Shown: positions 1-40,260 of the stretch, piece after piece
How the letters are laid out: every line of letters starts with the position of its first letter
Position numbering within the stretch: position 1 is the first letter of the stretch
Assembly: GCA_054601695.1 (NCBI GenBank)
Contig: BAAHQB010000041.1
Coordinates: 372,001-436,000, forward strand
Length of the DNA stretch: 64,000 nt
Origin: Amorphochlora amoebiformis
Taxonomy: Eukaryota; Cercozoa; Chlorarachniophyceae
Reading direction: 5' to 3'
The notes under the pieces: generated by a model
What the model saw: only the letters and a program-made list of their open reading frames with translations
Databases searched by the model: none
Told to the model about the DNA's origin: nothing
Position numbers and translations under genes: made by a program

Positions 1-265
1 GGTGGGAGAGAGGGAGAGAGGGGGAGAGAGAGAACGGGGGAGAGGGAGAGAGAGAGGGAGAGAGGGGAAGAGAGAGAACGGGGGAGAGGGAGAGAGAGAG
101 GGAGAGAGGAGAGAGGAGAGGGGAGAGAGGGAGAGAGGGAGCGAGGGGGGTGAGAGATAAGAGAGGGAGAGCGAGAGGAGAAGGGAGAGAGAAGGAGAAG
201 GGAGAGAGGAGGAGAAGTGAGAGAGGGAGAGAGGGAGAGAAGGCCTTAACTGACGCCTAACTCAG
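1..265 (+). repeat. Purine-rich (GA)n tract ending in sirtuin intron acceptor
   Basis: About 240 bp of GGGAGAGAG-type repeat, followed by CTTAACTGACGCCTAACTCAG, a good branch site and acceptor for the first visible sirtuin exon. No coding potential was seen. It is purine-rich in the sense strand, unlike most other low-complexity tracts here, which are pyrimidine-rich in the sense of their gene. Confidence 0.85.
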
Positions 266-358
266 AACTTCATGGAACAAACTCCTATATTCGGTGTATG
301 TCATGCGGCGAGCTGTCGGAGAGAAATGCGTATCAAAGGTATTTATCTTGGTAGTATG

Positions 359-402
<44 letters not shown>

Positions 403-602
403 ATGTATATATGGTATATGTGAATGTATATGTATATATATTTATATATGTATATATATATATATATATACATACACTTATATTAATATATATATATATA
501 TATATATGTACATATGTACATATGTATTAATGCTTGGTGTATGTCATGCGGCGAACTGTCGGAGAGAAATGCGTATCAAAGGTATTTATCTTGGTAGTAT
601 GC

Positions 603-636
<34 letters not shown>

Positions 637-662
637 TGTATGTATATATGTATATGTGAATG

Positions 663-699
<37 letters not shown>

Positions 700-840
700 A
701 AATATATACACTTATATTAATATATATATATATATATATATAGATATATATGTACATATGTACATATGTATGAATGCTTGGTGTATATCATGCGCGAATT
801 GTCGGAGAGAAATACGTAGCAACGGTATTTATCTTAAATA

Positions 841-883
<43 letters not shown>

Positions 884-938
884 GTATGTATGTATTGTAT
901 ATGTATATATGAGTATATATCAATGTATATATATATGC

Positions 939-1021
<83 letters not shown>

Positions 1022-1223
1022 TGCTTGGTATATGTCATGTGGCCAACTGTCGAGAAATGATTATCCAAGGTATACATACATATATATATATGTATGTATA
1101 TATTTGTATTTATACATGTGTGTAATATAAATATATATGTGTGTATGTATGTGTATATAATATGCATATGCATGCGTATGTATATGTTTATAAACAAACA
1201 TGTAATATACATAAATACAGGGG

Positions 1224-1267
<44 letters not shown>

Positions 1268-1892
1268 AAAGATATATATACACATATACACATATATATA
1301 TATATATATAGGTTACTATCTGCGCTAAATATGTGGTGGGTGAAAAAGCATGATAAGTCAACCTATGTTCCCGAATGGAATATTAAGGTATCTATATTAT
1401 AATATATACATATATATATATATATGGAATATTAAGGTATCTATATTATAATATATACATATATATATGTGTGTATGTATGGATGAAAAAGCATGATAAG
1501 TCAACCTATGTCCCCGAATGGAATATTAAGGTATCTATATTATAATATATACATGTATATGTATGGAATATTAAGGTATCTATATTATAATATATACATA
1601 CATACATACATATATATATACATATATATATGGATGAAAAAGCATGATAAGTCAACCTATGTTCCCGAATGGAATATTAAGGTATCTATATTGTAATATA
1701 TGCATATATATATGGAATATTAAGGTATCTATATTATAATATATACATATATATATATATATATGTATATTTATATATATGGATGAAAAAGCATGATAAG
1801 TCAACCTATGTTCCCGAATGGAATATTAAGGTATCTATATTATAATATATACATATATATAAATATATATATGGAATATTATCTTTATTATA

Positions 1893-1926
<34 letters not shown>

Positions 1927-2371
1927 GGATGAAAAAGCATGATAAGTCAAACTATGTTCCCGAATGGAATATTAAGGTATCTATATTATAATATATACAA
2001 ATATATATATATATAGGGAATATTAAGGTATCTATATTATAATATACATATATATATATGGATGGAAAAGCATGATAAGTCAACCTATGTTCCCGAATGG
2101 AATATTAAGGTATCTACATTATAATATATACGTATATTATATATATATATATGTATATATATATGTATATATATATGTGTGTGTATATGTGCATACATGT
2201 ATATATATTTATATATATATTATATATATAAATGCCTACACATATATTTATATTGTATATAATATGTAATAATATATATATATATATATGTATGTATGTA
2301 TGTGTGTGTATAGAAGGTTACATATGTTCCAGAATAGCATTTTAGACAACAAATATAAGTATGTAAATATA

Positions 2372-2420
<49 letters not shown>

Positions 2421-2435
2421 ATATATATACATATG

Positions 2436-2466
<31 letters not shown>

Positions 2467-2491
2467 ACACGTGTGTGTATATATACTTATT

Positions 2492-2541
<50 letters not shown>

Positions 2542-2836
2542 TATATTTGTGTGTGTATATATATTATGTGTATAAATACATATGTATATGTGTATGTGTA
2601 TATGTGAATATATTTACATGTAATATACATACATATATAACAATCACAAAAGGAAAATTTACATTCTATACAAATGCATATATATATATATATATAATAT
2701 ATATATACATACATACATACATATATACATATATATAGTTTCGAGAGCAACTCAGAGCGGACGGTGATGCTGAATTAGGAGAAGGATTAGACTATTCTCA
2801 AATTAGGGTCCCTGGATGTACTAAATGCGGGTATAT

Positions 2837-2875
<39 letters not shown>

Positions 2876-2902
2876 CCCTGGATGTACTAAATGTGGGTAT
2901 AT

Positions 2903-2967
<65 letters not shown>

Positions 2968-2996
2968 CCCTGGATGTACTAAATGCGGGTATATTG

Positions 2997-3085
<89 letters not shown>

Positions 3086-3114
3086 CCCTGAATGTACTAA
3101 ATGTGGATATATTG

Positions 3115-3201
<87 letters not shown>

Positions 3202-3238
3202 CCCTGAATGTACTAAATGTGGGTATATTAATTTTTTA

Positions 3239-3273
<35 letters not shown>

Positions 3274-3502
3274 TATAGGGTCCCTAGTTGTACTAAATGC
3301 GGGTATATAGATATATATATATTATATATTATATATATATATGTATATATATCTATATATAAATATATAATATATATCCTGGATGTACTAAATGTGGATA
3401 TATTGATATAAATATTTACATATGCAGATCTATATAAACATATATGTTATGTACGTATGAAAGTAGTATGATGTATATATATGTATGGTTATATATTTGT
3501 AC

Positions 3503-3542
<40 letters not shown>

Positions 3543-3666
3543 ACACGAAATAATATACATACAGGGGGATATTATAGTCGTTGTGGTGTAGTGATCCCAA
3601 GGCATATATACATATACTCATCTATCATATATATATATATATAAGTATATAAATATATGTATTTAC

Positions 3667-3699
<33 letters not shown>

Positions 3700-3729
3700 T
3701 CTTGTTCAACATATCTGAATACATATATG

Positions 3730-3796
<67 letters not shown>

Positions 3797-4078
3797 GTAT
3801 TATATACACCTATGTACATACACACATATACTTTTACATGTGTATTTCATATATTATATATATATTCATATATATATATATATATATATATATCTTGTTT
3901 AACATATCTGAATACATATGTGTAAATATATATACATACATATATATATATATATATGTATGTATGTATATTATACACACCTATGTACATACACACATAT
4001 ACTTTCACCTGTGTGTTTCGACACATAATATATAGCTATGTACATATATATACATACATATATTATATATATACATAC

Positions 4079-4113
<35 letters not shown>

Positions 4114-4308
4114 CATATACAGAGGAATATGGAAGCCAGATGTGGTTTATTTCGGGGATACTATTCCTAAAGATAGAGTCAGAAGGTATATATATATGTA
4201 TATATACATACTATATGTCTATATGCAACCTATATATTCATAGTACATATAGATATGTTTTAATACATATACATATTTATATATATGTATATGCATGCAT
4301 GTATATAT

Positions 4309-4350
<42 letters not shown>

Positions 4351-4787
4351 CATTCCTAACGACAGGGTCAGAAAGTATAAATATATACACTATATGTCTA
4401 TATGCAACTTATGTATTCATAGTACATGTATGTGTAATATGTATGTATATATATATATATATATATATATGTATTTATATATATATATGTGTATGCATAT
4501 CATTCCTAAGGATAAGGTCAGAAGGTATAAATATATACTATATGTTTATATGCAACCTATATATTCAATATATATATACATACATATATACATACATATA
4601 TATATATATATTATATATATATATATATATATATTATATGTTCTATATATATATATATATATATATGTTCTTATATATATATATATATACACACATATGC
4701 ATACCATTCCTAAAAATAGAGCCAGAAGTTGTAAATATATACTATATGTCTATATCTAACCTATATATTCACAGTGCATGTATGTAG

Positions 4788-4830
<43 letters not shown>

Positions 4831-4961
4831 AATATATATACATATATATATATATACGTACGTATGCATACATATATAAATTATATATATATATAAAACA
4901 TATTGCGCACACATATATTTGTATGTACCCGAATGTTATCATTTAAATACAATTATTTCTA

Positions 4962-5017
<56 letters not shown>

Positions 5018-5119
5018 ATATATATATATATATATATATTTAAATTTTTTATCATTTAAATACACTTATTTCTAGATGGAAATTTTCTCTCTCCCTGTAT
5101 ATGTAAATATGAATATGTA

Positions 5120-5153
<34 letters not shown>

Positions 5154-5277
5154 ATTATATGTAAATATATATATACATTTTTGTAAATATATAAATACAT
5201 ATTCTAACCTTCCACCAAAATCTCATTTTATTACACATGTAGAATATATAAACATATATATATATGTGTATATATGC

Positions 5278-5317
<40 letters not shown>

Positions 5318-5417
5318 GCATAGATTTATTTTATGTATATACTATGAATACATAGATTGCATATAAGACATATAGTGTATATATTTATACGATCTGACCC
5401 TATCGTTAGGAATAGTA

Positions 5418-5513
<96 letters not shown>

Positions 5514-6057
5514 GTATATATATGTACATATATGTATGTAGCATGAATACATAGGTTGTATATGGATATATAGTATATATTTATACCTTCTGACGTTATC
5601 CTTAGGAATTATATGCATATATATATGTGTGTGTGAATATGTGTAAAAGATTTAAGTAAATATATATATATATATTTATATATATGTATATTATAGGTAT
5701 CTACATATACATTTGTATATATGCATAAGTATCTATGTATATATGTATATAGTTACTGTATATCTTCGTACACATATTAATATGATATGTTTGTATGTAC
5801 ATATTTACATAGTAATGCAAATGTATAACCTCATAACAATATATGTACATAAATACATACATATATATATATATATATATAATATATATATATATATATC
5901 TATATCTATATATATATATATATATTGTATATAAATATATATATATTCATATACACATATGTTATACCATACAAATACACAAATATATATGTATGTACAT
6001 ATATATACAAATATACACAGCATACGTATACATACATTTATATACATATATATATAT

Positions 6058-6088
<31 letters not shown>

Positions 6089-6290
6089 TTATATACATAT
6101 ATATAATATATATATATATATATATGTATATATATGTTAGTGCGAGTGAGGCTGTCTCGTCATCAGATCTGGTACACACAACGACATGTAAAGAATGTAT
6201 ACATGTATTTTATATATACTTTATATTTATATTTTAAGTATATATATATATATATATATATTTATATTCATAAATATATTAGAATAAATA

Positions 6291-6331
<41 letters not shown>

Positions 6332-6382
6332 GTATGCAACGAAGACATTGATATGTGTGTAGATATCGATAGACATATAATA

Positions 6383-6447
<65 letters not shown>

Positions 6448-6511
6448 GAAGAAGTATATATTATGTATATTCCGTTTCTATACTCCGTATATATATATAT
6501 ATATATTCATA

Positions 6512-6542
<31 letters not shown>

Positions 6543-6602
6543 ATGCTCATCGAACTATATCTTCTCATGCAATATATCGTTGATCGAACTACAATACACT
6601 TC

Positions 6603-6650
<48 letters not shown>

Positions 6651-6683
6651 TACATATATATAATATATATATATATATATGTG

Positions 6684-6717
<34 letters not shown>

Positions 6718-7038
6718 TCTCTGCCTGTCCTATCGTCATTTCGTCTTTTAGATAAATACATATAAATCTATACAAACATATATATATGCATATATATATA
6801 TATATATACATACATAATATGTGGAAAATAAGTTTATATACATTATACATCTACGTTGAAATATTATACATATTGTATATATACATATATACATATATAT
6901 ATATATATATGTATATATATGTATATATCAAGTTACTAGTATGTGGGTCCTCCCTGCCTGTTCTATCGTCATTTCGTCTCGTTCTTCAAGCTAGTAAAGA
7001 GAATATACCTATAGTCGTGGTATAAACCCTTTATATTT

Positions 7039-7080
<42 letters not shown>

Positions 7081-7100
7081 ATGTATATAATATATAATAT

Positions 7101-7149
<49 letters not shown>

Positions 7150-7271
7150 CATATAAATATATATGTATATATACATGTATATTATATAAGTATTGTTACT
7201 ACATATAATGAATGTATATATCATACAAATGTATAAATATGTGTATGTATGTATGTATGTATGTATATATA

Positions 7272-7328
<57 letters not shown>

Positions 7329-7378
7329 ATTTGCATAATGTACATTTTTATGTTCTAAGTTATGTATGTAATAGATAT

Positions 7379-7413
<35 letters not shown>

Positions 7414-7416
7414 ACA

Positions 7417-7451
<35 letters not shown>

Positions 7452-7734
7452 TATTTACAGATTAACATTGGGGAAACGCGAGCGGAGAGAGAGGGAATAC
7501 CGCACTTGAAGGTAAATGCATAAAAATACTAGACATAGCGCTAACAATTTTTTAACTTCATACACACAAAAAAAAGCACTGGGAAGTTCACCTGATTGAA
7601 AATATTCTAGATATTTACGCTATACTGACACTTGCAACGGTTATAATTATGGATAGGTGGACGCTGAGGTGGGAACAACCCTGGAAGCTTGCGTAGCGTT
7701 CTTGCGCAGTAGAGAGGTTATGAATGATATATAA
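266..7734 (+). CDS. Class II (SIRT4/plant SRT2-like) sirtuin, 5' end missing
   Basis: NAD-dependent protein deacylase of the Sir2 family; the N-terminal NAD-binding exons lie left of the window. Exons: 266-338, 1312-1387, 2739-2830, 4123-4185, 6141-6171, 6933-7019, 7461-7511, 7657-7734 (TAA). All are GT-AG and phases join to 182 residues plus stop. Visible in order: ELHG, carrying the catalytic His; zinc pair CMSCG; QRLLSALN; second zinc pair [51 protein letters not shown]; then a short C-terminal helix ending REVMNDI. These match SIRT4/SRT2-type sirtuins (established family knowledge). Oddities: seven TA-rich introns, and exons 1-4 and 6 are accompanied by tandem partial copies of themselves (listed separately). 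Localisation cannot be judged without the N-terminus. The gene is convergent with eIF3i, 224 bp apart. Confidence 0.93.
290..1075 (+). repeat. Four tandem copies of sirtuin exon-1 end plus intron start
   Basis: The 3' part of exon 1 (Cys-pair segment, donor AAAG/GTATTT and about 20 bp of intron) is at 290-357. It recurs at about 531-604, 772-845 and 1018-1075, separated by (TA)n. The second copy is almost identical, with one synonymous change in the coding part; later copies are progressively diverged. The copies lack a nearby acceptor AG, so they look like duplicated donor-side edges rather than full exons. Confidence 0.9.
1312..2350 (+). repeat. Tandem array of sirtuin exon-2 3' ends, period about 150 bp
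   Basis: After exon 2 (1312-1387), a long unit ([15 protein letters not shown] segment plus donor GTATCT) starts again at about 1481, 1632, 1781, 1927 and 2060. A short unit (GGAATATTAAG/GTATCT) starts at about 1426, 1565, 1715, 1873 and 2018. Long and short units alternate, separated by TA tracts. A more diverged fragment lies at about 2322-2346. Confidence 0.9.
2807..3405 (+). repeat. Six extra copies of the sirtuin CTKC zinc-knuckle mini-segment
   Basis: The last part of exon 3 (GGTCCCTGGATGTACTAAAT plus GCGG, then donor GTATAT) recurs at about 2871, 2963, 3081, 3196, 3276 and 3376 between TA arrays. Five copies are preceded by TATATAG. Four (2871, 2963, 3196, 3276) have AG before and GT after a 24-nt core that is in frame with the sirtuin and would encode G-VPGCTKC-like units. 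The 3081 copy lost the donor; the 3376 copy lost both sites. Confidence 0.9.
4166..5625 (+). repeat. Direct and inverted copies of sirtuin exon-4 end
   Basis: The donor end of exon 4 (ATTCCTAAAGATAGAGTCAG, followed by intron text ending in TATGCAACCTATATATTCAT) recurs in direct orientation at about 4340-4430, 4495-4570 and 4698-4780. It occurs in inverted orientation at about 5340-5425 and 5530-5625. The arrangement is a large imperfect palindrome of exon-edge copies within intron 4. Confidence 0.85.
6714..6752 (+). pseudogene. Partial copy of sirtuin exon 6 upstream of the real exon
   Basis: CCTCTCTGCCTGTCCTATCG and the following bases repeat positions 6948-6985 of exon 6 (SLPVLSSFR segment) with few changes, then end at TTTTAG. 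It has no usable donor in frame and is read as a duplicated fragment inside intron 5. Confidence 0.8.
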
Positions 7735-7958
7735 ACTCCATTAGCAGTACAGAATTTTAAAAATAATTATAAATAAACCAAGTACTTCTAAAAACTGTTG
7801 TATCTAGTGTATAGTTGACCAAAGGCGTACTTAGCCGAATTACACAGGACTAGTATAGTATATATCTACTAGATCTAGTATATTGTCATCGACTCCACTC
7901 AGAATCAAGGACTTAATTAATTACCCTAGTGCTTGACATTGACATTGAAAAATGTAAC
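7735..7958. other. Convergent intergenic region, CTAG-rich
   Basis: Only 224 bp separate the sirtuin stop and the eIF3i stop, so both 3' UTRs must be short or overlap. The part from 7801 holds five CTAG tetramers (e.g. TACTAGATCTAGTA). No gene was seen. Confidence 0.75.
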
Positions 7959-8427
7959 TTATAAATTCATCTTCTTGCTGGACTTAAGATACACCTGATC
8001 TAAGTGATGGAGTCGAATGTAACCCTCCTCAGCGCCGCTAACAAAGCTCTTGCCGTTGGGGTGAATGTCGATGGAGTTAACAGGACCAAAGTGGCCCTTC
8101 ACCGACCCCATGTACTCCTGATAGCACATGTGCCAGAAGTCGACCTCGAAGTGTCCCGCCCTACCAGACACAAGGGCCACGTCTCTGGCTTCAATACCTC
8201 CGCCTATGAGTACCTGCGGGGGTTAGAAGTTAGTTCCGATATGCCTGCTGCAGCATCCTGCTTTTTGCTATTTTATGTTGCCTCTCTTCCCAAACTTGCA
8301 TACTTTGTTCCCTCCCCAAATATTAATATGATGTACTGTGTATACATACATATGCATAGAAATACATGTATAATTATATAGATATTATAAATACGCATTA
8401 TATATACTGTATATATATATAATATAA

Positions 8428-8458
<31 letters not shown>

Positions 8459-8632
8459 ATATATATATATGTATAGTGTGTATAAATGTATACATACATA
8501 AAAATATACATTATAATACATAGGTTATGTATATATATATATATGTATTTTTATAAATATATGTATATACATATATATATATATATATATAAAGATATAA
8601 CATACATATGTAAATATAATGCAAATATATTT

Positions 8633-8670
<38 letters not shown>

Positions 8671-8674
8671 GTTC

Positions 8675-8760
<86 letters not shown>

Positions 8761-8912
8761 CATATAGGAATAATTATAATAAATATATGTAAATATTCAG
8801 AGGTACATATATAGAAATATATGTATATGGATATATATATTATATATATATATATATATGTATATTTCTATATGTATACTTCTGAATATGTACATATATA
8901 TAACATAATATA

Positions 8913-8986
<74 letters not shown>

Positions 8987-10148
8987 TATAAAAACATATT
9001 TTGGAATAAATTATAATACGAGTGTGTATATCATTGAGAGGTATGTATGTATATACCAACATATACGTATGCACAGAAATATATGTTCAGTAATTCAAGA
9101 AACCATACATGCACTTAATGTCACACATGAATAAGCCCTGCACCCCTATCCTCTCCACTTACCCTCACTAACACACGGATGGGAGAGAGGAATGAAATGA
9201 AGACATTAAAACACACATACACAGAGAGATAGAGAGAGGAGAGAGGAAGAGAGTAAAAGAGAGAAACATAGATAGATCGAGACAGAATACGAGACAAAGA
9301 GAGCGAGAGAAGTGTGAGAATGAGCGATACGACACCGCACCTGGTTGAAGAGAGGAGAGATGGCCGCCGCGTTGATAGGTCGATTCGACTTGTACGTCTT
9401 CATAACCTCTAATGACTTTGTATCCAACAATTTCGCGCAATGGTCTCCCTTGGACGCTGCGACAATCATCGTGTTGTCTTTCGAGAGCTGCATCGATTGC
9501 AGCTTCCTGTCGCAAACCCTCACCTGCTCCACCTCCTTTTGCGCCTCCACGTCCCACTTTCGCACCAATCCGTCCTCGTGAGCAGTGATTATACATTTGT
9601 TTAGATCCGACCACAGGGCCGTCATGATGTTATTCCGGTCCCCCTTAACAAACAGCTCCCCCAGAGGCTTTGTGATTGGGTCGAACTTTCGGTCCTTCTC
9701 GTCGGCAAGACGGTATATGAAGACTGTCGGCTGGCTTCCGTATTGACTGTCCTGGGCTGCGAGAAGAAGTCGGTCGCCCAAAGAGAAGTTGACTGAACGC
9801 ACGGCGGATTGTGTCTCGAACTGGCAGAGCTCCTCGCCAGTCTCGGCTTTCCACAACCGCACGGTTCGGTCGGAGGCGCCGGTGGCAAGCATTTGTGTCT
9901 TACGGTCGATATCTAGGGTATTGATCGCACCCTTGTGGCCGTCGTAGGTACCTGAGGATGTTACAAGGTTAGATAGAGGTCTGAAATGAGATCGACGGAG
10001 AACGAGCACCTAGTCGCTCGCCCGTATCGCTTCGCCAGCACGTAGCGAGGCTATCTTTCGAGCTGGAGAAGATAAGATCTCCCTCAATGTTGTATTTCAC
10101 TTGCGTGATGGGGCGTTCATGCCCTTTCATGAGGATAGGACGCGGCAT
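7959..10148 (-). CDS. EIF3I: Eukaryotic translation initiation factor 3 subunit I
   Basis: Complete eIF3i, the WD40 subunit of the cytoplasmic eIF3 complex that assembles 43S pre-initiation complexes with eIF3b/g. Exons (minus strand): 10148-10010, 9951-9341, 8213-7959, totalling 334 codons plus stop; the family is usually about 325 aa. The start [20 protein letters not shown] aligns with the conserved MKPILLQGHERSITQIKYN beginning. Further landmarks: [28 protein letters not shown] across the first junction, [60 protein letters not shown] across the second junction, and [20 protein letters not shown] with [14 protein letters not shown] at the end. Intron 1 is a compact 58 bp with no TA array; intron 2 is 1127 bp with TA arrays, a CT-rich tract in sense, and an imperfect inverted repeat. 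Identification is secure. Confidence 0.97.
8214..9340 (-). repeat. eIF3i intron 2: TA arrays, inverted repeat and CT tract
   Basis: A 1127-bp GT-AG intron. It contains (TA)n at about 8400-8470, 8650-8760 and 8925-8985, and an imperfect inverted repeat with arms 8795-8826 and 8858-8887 (ATTCAGAGGTACATATATAG against its near complement). At 9180-9335 it is purine-rich on the plus strand, that is pyrimidine-rich in the sense of the gene. Confidence 0.8.
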
Positions 10149-10377
10149 TTCGCTTTCTGTCTGCGGCGCTGCGCCCCCCTTTCGACGGATGATAAACGCC
10201 GAGAGATCTCCACGAAATCTCCAGGAATCTCCAGGAATGTTCAACATATCTCAGTATGACACATTAGATATCTAATATTCTATATGCTTTATATTCCTTA
10301 TCTAATATTTTACATATATATTCGCAATAACTTTAATTAGTTCTGATAGATTCCGAAAAACTCGGGAGAATGCTTGT
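10149..10377. promoter_or_regulatory. Bidirectional promoter region, eIF3i / large 51-exon gene
   Basis: The 229 bp between two divergent start codons must carry both promoters and both 5' UTRs. Visible: a direct repeat AATCTCCAGG/AATCTCCAGG at about 10215-10236, and AT-rich ATTAGATATCTAATATTC and TTATCTAATATTTTAC motifs at 10262-10313. No canonical TATA box can be singled out. Confidence 0.6.
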
Positions 10378-37712
<27,335 letters not shown>

Positions 37713-38920
37713 TTTTAAGTAGTCTCTCAAATCGCCACTCCACTAGCTCTAGTAGCTAGCTCCATAGCATAGACTACGCACGAGTCTAAGTTACTCAGAT
37801 GTAGATATAATGGAGCTACAGTAATTATAAATTATGAAGGCTTCAATTAGAAATTTCACTTCTGGTCATGGATGTGAGCACCATAAAACTAGATAAATAA
37901 TATACTGATACTAGTGATAATGTACTAGTATAGTAGATATATGTAATGATAAGCCAGTCATAATTCATATATACTAGTCATAGTTCATGAATAATTACAA
38001 CTGACGGATGATGTATATTTAAACATTTACTATAAGTACTACATATATTACTAGATATATCAGTGATGAGTGACAGACTCTTAGATAAGTGAAGTGCACC
38101 AGAAGATATTAACATTAGTGTGTGTGGTGTGTGCACATGTGTAAGAGTACACATATATATATGTACACATATATATACACATATATATATATACACATAT
38201 AATTCTATATATACAATTATACATACACACATATATATATAGAGAGCAGCGAGGGGCCCCACAACAAGTGACCATCTGCACGATGTCGCTCTGGGAGGAC
38301 ATCTGATCCGGGTTCTGGGGTCTCATTAAAGTAGACATATCAATATGTTACGATGTGGTAGTCTCTGATTGTTAATTCAATTAATGATTTCGTTGGCCGC
38401 CATGCAAGTTTGGGACCAGGATGTATCCCAGTATTGTGTGATTATCATATGCATCACGCATGCCGCTAGGAAATAGGCATTGAAACGAAAATAACTTTGG
38501 TGGCCGAAGAAGATGCTGGCACTGAGCGACGCAAATATATTCCACGTCTTCGCTGTTTTACAATCGCATTCGGTATTCACGTCCAATTGTAGCATCAACC
38601 AGGGTAAAACCATCCCGCGTTAATTGCAAGTGTACGTGACCGATTGCCGTCACCGATTCGTTCTGCTGTCCAGAGTCACCGACTGCAGCGATAGATGATT
38701 GTTAAGCAGGCCGCCTGAGGTGAGGGTACCAGTTCGTTGCTGACGCTCCAATGGTGCAGCCCTGTAGAATTGAGTTCCTTTTGGCTAGGGAGCGTGAGGG
38801 GGTAGTAGTCGGGTCTTATACCCATTACACACGTATCAAAGATTGAAACTGTATGTTTTGACCCTTTTGTTAACGAAACGGAAGACATTAAGGTAATATC
38901 CGACTGTTCGAACCTGCACG
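37713..38920. other. Intergenic region after the large gene
   Basis: 37713-38060 is non-repetitive and CTAG-rich (eight CTAG, e.g. ACTAGCTCTAGTAGCTAGC just after the stop), then TA/CA tracts to 38240. 38240-38920 has balanced composition. Minus-strand open segments at about 38685-38583 (HVHLQLTRDGFTLVDATIG) and 38463-38377 (WDTSWSQTCMAANEIIN, TGA) can be spliced in phase (G/GTGAAT to TTCCTAG). They may be the tail of an unrecognised minus-strand gene, but the evidence is weak. Confidence 0.4.
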
Positions 38921-39923
38921 ATGATGGGCGATCGCGGCCGATCGGGCAAGCTGACTGCGCATGCGTGCGAACCGCTGGGGATGCCCATGATCGGCCCTCG
39001 CCCACCACGGCAAAGGTCTTCCCATACGCCGGTTCCCTTGGCAGAAGCAAGGGAAAATTTTCGATACCTTGGACACAGGGACGGGAAACGCTACACAAAT
39101 GTGCAAGCCGTAGGATCAAATAGCCAGTCATGGGTCTTTCTGCCTCCTGGAAATCGGGGCTTTCACCCGCAACAGATGGCAATAGAACCGTTGCGACCCA
39201 ATTCGCACGTTTCCCGACAGAGCATGATGCTGGGACCGGAGGAGAGCGCCCAGAGCAGCCGTATGGGTTCCGCTGATGGTTTAGGCTACCCCTTCAGACC
39301 TCGACAGCCGTTAAGACCTCGTGGTCAAGCTGAGCAGTCTATAAAGAGGCGAAAGTGCGAAGTCTTTCCCCCGCAAATCTCGCATGAGGACTTCAAACTA
39401 GACTCCGAGGTTCAAAATCCTCTACAGGATTTAAACGTTGAGCAATTCGTCTCGTTAGGGCCCCGCCGTCGCAAGAGAAAGAGGAATAACGGGGCCACGA
39501 TGATTCCTGAAGAAGAGGGTGGGATTCCGGGAAAGAACATAGTATATATTCGCACTGGGCTTGATGGTGCTTACCAGATAGTCGACAACAACTCCATGCA
39601 AGTTTTTGGCGTCCCAAGCGAGTATTGGAAGGGGTATGTATCTTCTTTGACTAACTTTAAAAGATATGTAGGGGGTCATAGATATCGGTATAAATGCTTC
39701 ATTTCAGGAAAAATGGCTGGGATTTCGTCCAAAAAGAGGACATCGAAATGATGGAGGTCCCAGTGAGCAAGTACATCATCGCACGGGCATTAACGACCTG
39801 ACTGGTGTGAAAATTTTAGAAAGGAATCGTGCTAATGGCGAAGGGAAAGTCCCACATGGATTATCGCTTTCGAATGATTCTTCCAGACGGGTAATAAGTT
39901 ACATATGTTTCGAGAATGCGATC

Positions 39924-39959
<36 letters not shown>

Positions 39960-40060
39960 TATTAAAAAAATCATAAATATATATGTCATTAGGGCGACGA
40001 TGTTTTGCGAGATGCATGTAATTATGAAGGCGAGTACCATCTCTGACATGACCCACATTA

Positions 40061-40115
<55 letters not shown>

Positions 40116-40210
40116 TAAATACATATATATATATATATATTTTTAAAATTATATATATATATGTATATATGTATATATTTTTATACATATATATATATGT
40201 GTGTGTATAC

Positions 40211-40260
<50 letters not shown>

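Noticed and set aside
2807-3405. CRISPR-like look: regular repeats with spacers
   Set aside because: The spacers are TA microsatellites, the repeats are a coding exon end with splice sites, and the genome is eukaryotic.
272-6850. Dozens of open frames encoding YIYIYIYI or HTHTYIYI repeats on both strands across the window
   Set aside because: They are translations of (TA)n, (CA)n and (TG)n microsatellites, which have no stops in two frames. They overlap proven introns.
38676-39182. Minus-strand open frame opposite the first exon of the 38921 gene
   Set aside because: The plus-strand gene has a seven-exon chain with intact phases and good short introns through this region. The minus frame has several plausible-looking segments but I could not join them; only the weak tail candidate at 38377-38690 is kept as a note.
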